Assembly: GCA_902984215.1 (NCBI GenBank)
Contig: CADWAF010000652.1
Location: 1-11,652 of the forward strand
Source: Willaertia magna
Lineage: Eukaryota > Heterolobosea > Eutetramitea > Acrasida > Naegleriidae
DNA: 11,652 nucleotides
Direction of reading: 5' to 3'
The notes beneath the pieces were generated by a model that was not told the origin of the DNA, did not search any database, and was given only the letters and a program-made list of their open reading frames with translations. The position numbers were made by a program, and so were the translations under genes. This document shows, one piece after another, positions 7,900 to 11,652 of this stretch (position 1 is the stretch's first letter; every line of letters starts with the position of its first letter).

Positions 7900-7952
7900 T
7901 GTTAATTTAACACAATCAAAAATTTCATAAAAAAACAACAACAACATAAACA

Positions 7953-8312
7953 ATGGCAGAAGAAGTTCAAGCATTAGTTATCGATAACGGTTCTGGTATG
8001 TGTAAGGCTGGATTTGCTGGTGATGATGCACCAAGAGCAGTCTTCCCTTCAATTATTGGTAGACCAAAGCAAAAGTCTATCATGGTTGGTATGGGTAACA
8101 AGGATGCATACGTTGGTGATGAAGCTCAATCAAAGAGAGGTATTTTAACTTTAAGATATCCAATTGAACACGGTATTGTTACCAATTGGGATGATATGGA
8201 AAAGATTTGGCATCATACTTTCTACAATGAGTTAAGAGTTGCTCCAGAAGAACATCCAGTTTTATTAACTGAAGCTCCACTTAATCCAAAGGCAAACAGA
8301 GAAAAGTTCTAA
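7953..8312 (+). pseudogene. Actin, truncated after residue 118
   Basis: The frame reads a normal actin N-terminus, from [20 protein letters not shown] through the nucleotide-binding loop ([18 protein letters not shown]) and [15 protein letters not shown] to LNPKANREK. It then reads one Phe and stops, where actin should continue with Met and about 257 more residues. No canonical donor lies at the break, and no actin sequence follows on this strand before 11342. Residues 1-103 are identical to the second copy although 33 codons differ silently. Silent sites favour C/G-ending codons (AAG, AAC, TTC), as expected of highly expressed genes, and the promoter looks intact. The product would lack most of subdomains 1, 3 and 4 and could not be a working actin. 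Either a recent break or an assembly chimera; the neighbour at 8265-9383 is also cut at the same point. Confidence 0.85.
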
Positions 8313-9383
8313 ATATTCATTAATTGTTTTAACTTCAGTTAATTCACAAAGCTTATTTTTCGAATTAATACCTAAAGTGAAGTCTTCATTATTTCCAATC
8401 GCAAATAATTTTCTGTCTTTTTTATTGTAAAGTAAACAGCCATAATATAATGGTTGTATTTCATAAACATTTTCACCATCTTTGTGGCTATTGGAATTAT
8501 AAAAGGTATAATGCTTTTTATCATTTAATTGATAAGCAATGTCTTCATGAGTATGAGAGGCAGCTAAACACTTTACAAAACCATTTAAATTAACTTTTGT
8601 TAAAACGTTTTGGTTATTTAATAAATTATTAAAAGCAAATAATTCCCCTCTTTGATTTGTTAAAAGAAATCCCCTGCTAGTGGCAACAATTTCATTAATT
8701 GTTGTTCCAGTTTCTTTTAACGTGTCAATTACAATATTTTCATTATTAATATAATTAATTAAATGATTATTAATTATAACTGAAAAGATATGATCTCCTG
8801 AAATTACTTTTGTATAACTTTGATCTTCTTTTAAAGGAATGACATTATTGATATTTAAGAAAATGTCACCACCTTGTAATACACCATATGTGTAACCAAC
8901 ACAATAAAGAGATTTTCCATTTTCTAAAATACAAAGAGAATGAGTCCAACCACAAGAGAAATCTGTAATGTTTGTGACAAAGTTCTTTTCATTATTATTG
9001 ATATCAATAAATAAACATTGTTTCCATTCTGTTAAATTATCTAAATGTCCAACTCCACATTGTCCGTGACTGTATTATTGTAATATTTACATTTTTACAA
9101 AATAAATTAAAAAAATTTGAAAATAGTAAAACATACTAATTAGCTCCGTTACAATATAATAAATCATCAAATGCTAAAATTAATTGACAATTATCAACGT
9201 CATAAAACTTTCCACATTTCATCTTTTTAATTTTTAAATTTTCTGGAATAACCATTTTATGAAATAATCCATCTTCAATTCCGTGAGTTAATTGATTATA
9301 TTGATTTAATCCACAACTCTATTAATTTAATTTATTAATTTTGTTGTCACTTTGTTACTTACATAATATTCCTTTTGTTTCAT
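8265..9383 (-). CDS. RCC1-repeat protein, 3' end truncated by antisense actin
   Basis: Proposed exons: 9383-9363, 9318-9137 and 9069-8265; introns 44 and 67 nt (donors GTAAGT and GTATGT), giving 335 codons in frame. An in-frame TGA six bases before the ATG supports this start. RCC1-type blades are visible: [15 protein letters not shown] (6-20), [17 protein letters not shown] (60-76, created across the second splice), [22 protein letters not shown], and near the end [18 protein letters not shown]. The repeats between are degenerate. RCC1 proteins form seven-bladed propellers that act as exchange factors or scaffolds; this one's partner is unknown. The last 13 residues are encoded by the antisense of actin (8306-8265), and the final blade is unfinished, so the true 3' end is missing. 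Confidence 0.75.
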
Positions 9384-9407
9384 TTTTTTTCAAATTGCTT
9401 CTTTAAA

Positions 9408-9719
9408 TTATTTGTTCATTACAACTATTGTAACGATATCTTTTAAAAGATTTTGATAATATAAAAAACTAAAGGAATTTAAATAAAAATTATTATATTC
9501 CAAAGATGTTTTATAATGCATTTCAAATAATTCATCAATTGAATTATTATTGTTGGTATTATAGTTATTATTGATGTTATTATTATTGACTTGATTTACC
9601 CTAAATAAATTTACAAATCTGTCAAATAGTGATCCTATTGGTTGATTTGAATTTAAATAATTAATTGAATGATTTCCTCCATAAAGACAAAGGTATTTTT
9701 CTTGTGTAATAAATTCCAT
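9408..9719 (-). CDS. Hypothetical 103-residue ORF upstream of RCC1-like gene
   Basis: The ATG follows a run of A's, typical of starts here. The sequence begins MEFITQEKYLCLYGGNHSIN, which loosely resembles a first RCC1 blade (compare [13 protein letters not shown] in the next gene). It continues with FDRFVNLF, an Asn-rich tract at about 45-60, and a hydrophobic aromatic C-terminus (FYLNSFSFLYYQNLL). It ends only 24 nt before the ATG of the RCC1-like gene on the same strand, unusually close for separate eukaryotic genes. A weak phase-0 donor (GTAATG at 9422) could splice it directly to the RCC1 exon starting at 9318, making it a 5' exon of that gene. Real gene, alternative exon and decayed paralog all remain possible. 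Confidence 0.45.
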   Translation of the reverse strand: MEFITQEKYLCLYGGNHSINYLNSNQPIGSLFDRFVNLFRVNQVNNNNINNNYNTNNNNSIDELFEMHYKTSLEYNNFYLNSFSFLYYQNLLKDIVTIVVMNK

Positions 9720-9777
9720 TTTTTTTTATAATAATTTGCGGATCTGTTGTTGTAACGAAATCATTTTTATAAGAAAT

Positions 9778-10872
9778 TTACTCAATTTCCTCATCATCAA
9801 CAATAAAAGCTCTGTCTTCTTCATTCATTTCATCATCTCCATCTTCTGGTTGATTGTAAATTGTTGGAAATCCACCTGGAATACCATTCTCTTCATCTCC
9901 TTCAATCCCTCTACAATATTTGGATAAGGCAACTTTAAACCAATCAAAAAGAATAGTATTTAAAGTTAATTCTAAATCTACTTTATCATATTGTTGAAGT
10001 GTTGTTTCATCTTTTTTAGTAAATAAAATTTCTTTTACGTCTTTTAATAATTTGTCATCATACCTTGCTTTAAATTCTTTTGAAAAGTGAGAATGTTCAT
10101 TAGAAAACACTTCATGAAAAAACAATTCTTTTGAATTAATTAAAACAGATTCTTTTTCATTGTGATTACTTCTGTAAGTGTCAATTTCATGTGAATAATG
10201 TGACTGAATAATTAAGGGAAATCCACAATTTGAAAATACAATGTATTCAATAAAATATTTAGAACTTTCTTCACGTTTAATTTCTTTAAATTGAGTTACA
10301 AATATTCCTTTTAATTTTCCAAACAAATCTAAAATAATTAGTTTTGGAAGGTTATACATGTCACTAGTAATAAAATTTTGTAATTTATTACTTAAAATTT
10401 TATTTACTTTTTCTAAAGTTAAAATATTAATCATTTTATCTACTATTAAAGGATTATTTTCAATTTCATATTGTAAAGCATGTTGTTTAATAATATTCAT
10501 TCTATTTTTAATCTGTTTAACATATAATTGTAAGATATCATAAAAATTAGAAATTTTTAAAATATTTTCTTCTAATTTTATTTTCTTTTTCTTTTGTTTA
10601 TTCTCTTTTTTATTAAAATTATTAGAATCATTATTTAAAATCTTTGGCTGTTGTTGTAATAAATATTCTATTTTTATAATTTCCTCTTTATTTAACTGAA
10701 ATATATTAATTAAATATTGTTTTGAAAATTCTACTGTTTTAAATACTTGATTAAAAGTAGATGAAATTAAATAAGGTTTAGAAATAGACCAATCTTTGCA
10801 ATGTAAAAAGAGCAGAATATTTGTACAGATTAATAAATCAAATGGTTGCTTTCTGTGCTTTGTTGCTGGCAT
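9778..10872 (-). CDS. Unrecognised protein with F-box-like N-terminus, 364 residues
   Basis: An uninterrupted 364-codon ORF with a good A-rich start context. Residues 10-60 (PFDLLICTNILLFLHCKDWS, then PYLISSTFNQVF and SKQYLINIF) follow the F-box hydrophobic pattern: a leading helix, I-L-x-F-L, D-W, a Ser/Phe-containing helix and a closing aromatic. This is a degenerate match made by eye. A Lys-rich block (KKKKIKLE, about 94-101) could be a nuclear localisation signal. The middle is mixed helix/strand, including LPKLIILDLFGKLKGIFVTQF. The final 25 residues are strongly acidic (EDGDDEMNEEDRAF, VDDEEIE). If the F-box is real, it would recruit a Skp1-Cullin ligase; that is inference. Its stop is 58 bp upstream of the next minus-strand ORF. 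A lineage-specific protein without an F-box is equally possible. Confidence 0.7.
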   Translation of the reverse strand: MPATKHRKQPFDLLICTNILLFLHCKDWSISKPYLISSTFNQVFKTVEFSKQYLINIFQLNKEEIIKIEYLLQQQPKILNNDSNNFNKKENKQKKKKIKLEENILKISNFYDILQLYVKQIKNRMNIIKQHALQYEIENNPLIVDKMINILTLEKVNKILSNKLQNFITSDMYNLPKLIILDLFGKLKGIFVTQFKEIKREESSKYFIEYIVFSNCGFPLIIQSHYSHEIDTYRSNHNEKESVLINSKELFFHEVFSNEHSHFSKEFKARYDDKLLKDVKEILFTKKDETTLQQYDKVDLELTLNTILFDWFKVALSKYCRGIEGDEENGIPGGFPTIYNQPEDGDDEMNEEDRAFIVDDEEIE

Positions 10873-11341
10873 ATTTTATTTTTAAATATTATGTTATCTT
10901 TCCCGCTCTTTTTAACGGACAAGTTTTTAAAAAAATCAGTGTATTGCTTTGTTTATAGTTTAACCATTGATAAAACCAATCGTCTGCTGGATGTAAACTT
11001 GAACACCAACAACTCTTCCGAACATCAACTTTGAATATTAAAACTAACCTCCAAATAATTTAAATACTTGTCTTCATGTTTCAATCACTAGTGAACAAGA
11101 AAGAAATGTTCTTCATATTTCAACCAATCTCCCATGTACAATTTATTTCTTTTATTGGATAGGTTAATGCCTAATGACAAGGTTTGATGTTTGCAATTTA
11201 GGAATCAAGACATTTTGCAAAGTCAATTGTACTTCAAATGAGGTCAAGTGACATTTCATTTAAAAAACAGAAATCATTAATGTCACACCAACAATAACAA
11301 AAAAAACAAGTAATAACAAGATAATAACAAACAAATAAACA
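10873..11341. other. Divergent intergenic region upstream of second actin
   Basis: 469 bp between the divergent F-box-like gene and the second actin. There is no credible ORF. The right part carries the palindrome at 11243-11252, an A/T-rich TTTAAAAAA at about 11259-11267 that may serve as a TATA-like element, and a leader rich in AACAA units reaching the ATG. Confidence 0.55.
11243..11252. promoter_or_regulatory. GTCA-NN-TGAC palindrome in second actin promoter
   Basis: GTCAAGTGAC begins 99 bp upstream of the second actin ATG and is the exact reverse complement of the element 95 bp upstream of the first actin. Conserved spacing in otherwise diverged promoters suggests a shared factor site (inference). 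Confidence 0.45.
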
Positions 11342-11652
11342 ATGGCAGAAGAAGTACAAGCATTAGTTATTGATAATGGTTCTGGTATGTGTAAAGCAGG
11401 ATTTGCAGGAGATGATGCTCCTCGTGCAGTATTTCCTTCAATTATTGGTAGACCAAAACAAAAATCAATTATGGTTGGAATGGGAAATAAAGATGCATAT
11501 GTTGGTGATGAAGCACAATCAAAAAGAGGTATTTTAACATTAAGATATCCAATTGAACATGGTATTGTAACAAACTGGGATGATATGGAAAAGATTTGGC
11601 ATCACACATTTTACAATGAATTAAGAGTTGCACCAGAAGAACATCCAGTTTT
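11342..11652 (+). CDS. Actin, 5' part, cut by right window edge
   Basis: 103 complete codons of actin, running off the window at HPV-L (residues 100-103). Actin is the filament-forming ATPase of the cytoskeleton. Visible hallmarks are the first phosphate-binding loop [18 protein letters not shown], the DNase-loop region [20 protein letters not shown] and [18 protein letters not shown]. The start shares the AAACAATGGCAGAAGAAG context with the first copy. Silent positions are more A/T-ending (AAA, GGA, GCA, AAT) than in the first copy, which may mean lower expression or older neutral drift. Nothing in the visible part is broken; whether it is complete beyond the edge is unknown. Confidence 0.95.
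   Translation, partial: MAEEVQALVIDNGSGMCKAGFAGDDAPRAVFPSIIGRPKQKSIMVGMGNKDAYVGDEAQSKRGILTLRYPIEHGIVTNWDDMEKIWHHTFYNELRVAPEEHPV

Larger units (their letters stand above)
6891..7952. other. Gene-free stretch upstream of the truncated actin
   Basis: No credible coding frame. It contains the inverted repeat at 7101-7204, a segment with visibly more G and C (about 7340-7460 and 7740-7830) than other intergenic DNA here, an imperfect spaced inverted repeat (near 7475-7492 and 7643-7660, sharing GAACAATG), and the actin promoter at its right end. I looked for tRNA B-box and snRNA motifs and saw none that convinced me. Confidence 0.6.

Noticed and set aside
8300..8330. Intron explanation for the actin break (donor AAA-GTTCTA)
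   Set aside because: GTTCTA is a poor donor compared with GTAAGT/GTATGT used elsewhere here, and no actin continuation exists on the plus strand before the second copy at 11342.
10846..11034. Plus-strand ORF ending NTNNSSEHQL, resembling NNTSEHQL in the ENT gene exon 1
   Set aside because: Only a short match between common residues, the rest of the ORF is unrelated, and it overlaps the start of the F-box-like gene; likely coincidence.
1..11652. CRISPR array, insertion sequence or bacterial operon
   Set aside because: No spaced direct repeats, no transposase-like ORF, and gene structure is eukaryotic with GT-AG introns.

Overview
The window is nuclear DNA from an AT-rich, gene-dense unicellular eukaryote. 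Evidence: GT-AG introns of only about 41-72 nt, A-rich sequence before start codons, Asn/Lys-rich proteins, actin genes with a TATA box and CAAC-rich leaders, and cap-methyltransferase, SH2 and ENT domain genes. An amoeboid protist fits best. The Cbl-like SH2 protein and Asn-rich tracts recall Amoebozoa (dictyostelid-like). The actin segment reading [11 protein letters not shown] is not the usual dictyostelid version and, from memory, resembles heterolobosean actins. I cannot settle the lineage without database searches.

Layout, left to right. (1) 1-263, minus: 5' end of an unrecognised gene running off the left edge. (2) 323-520, minus: 65-residue small ORF. (3) 740-2251, plus: SH2 protein with a Cbl-like helical bundle/EF-hand/SH2 module and no RING finger. 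(4) 2255-3388, minus: mRNA cap guanine-N7 methyltransferase, ending three bases from gene 3. (5) 3551-5098, plus: 12-TM Atg22-like transporter with one intron. (6) about 5144-6477, minus: multi-exon ENT-domain (EMSY-like) nuclear protein. (7) 6591-6890, minus: 99-residue ORF, unrecognised. (8) 6891-7952: gene-free stretch with a long inverted repeat at 7101-7204 and an actin promoter. (9) 7953-8312, plus: actin broken after residue 118. (10) 8265-9383, minus: RCC1-repeat gene that runs into antisense actin and stops there. (11) 9408-9719, minus: 103-residue ORF. (12) 9778-10872, minus: unrecognised protein with an F-box-like N-terminus. (13) 11342-11652, plus: second actin, cut by the right edge.

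The genes do not form an evident pathway: this looks like ordinary compact protist genome, with genes packed tail to tail and sharing 3' regions. The two most notable places are the junction near 8306/8307, where a truncated actin and a truncated RCC1-like gene meet (rearrangement or assembly chimera), and the 7101-7204 hairpin, which would pair almost perfectly as RNA if transcribed from the minus strand. I found no convincing tRNA, rRNA, transposon ORF or CRISPR array, and no clear evidence of a new multi-gene system.
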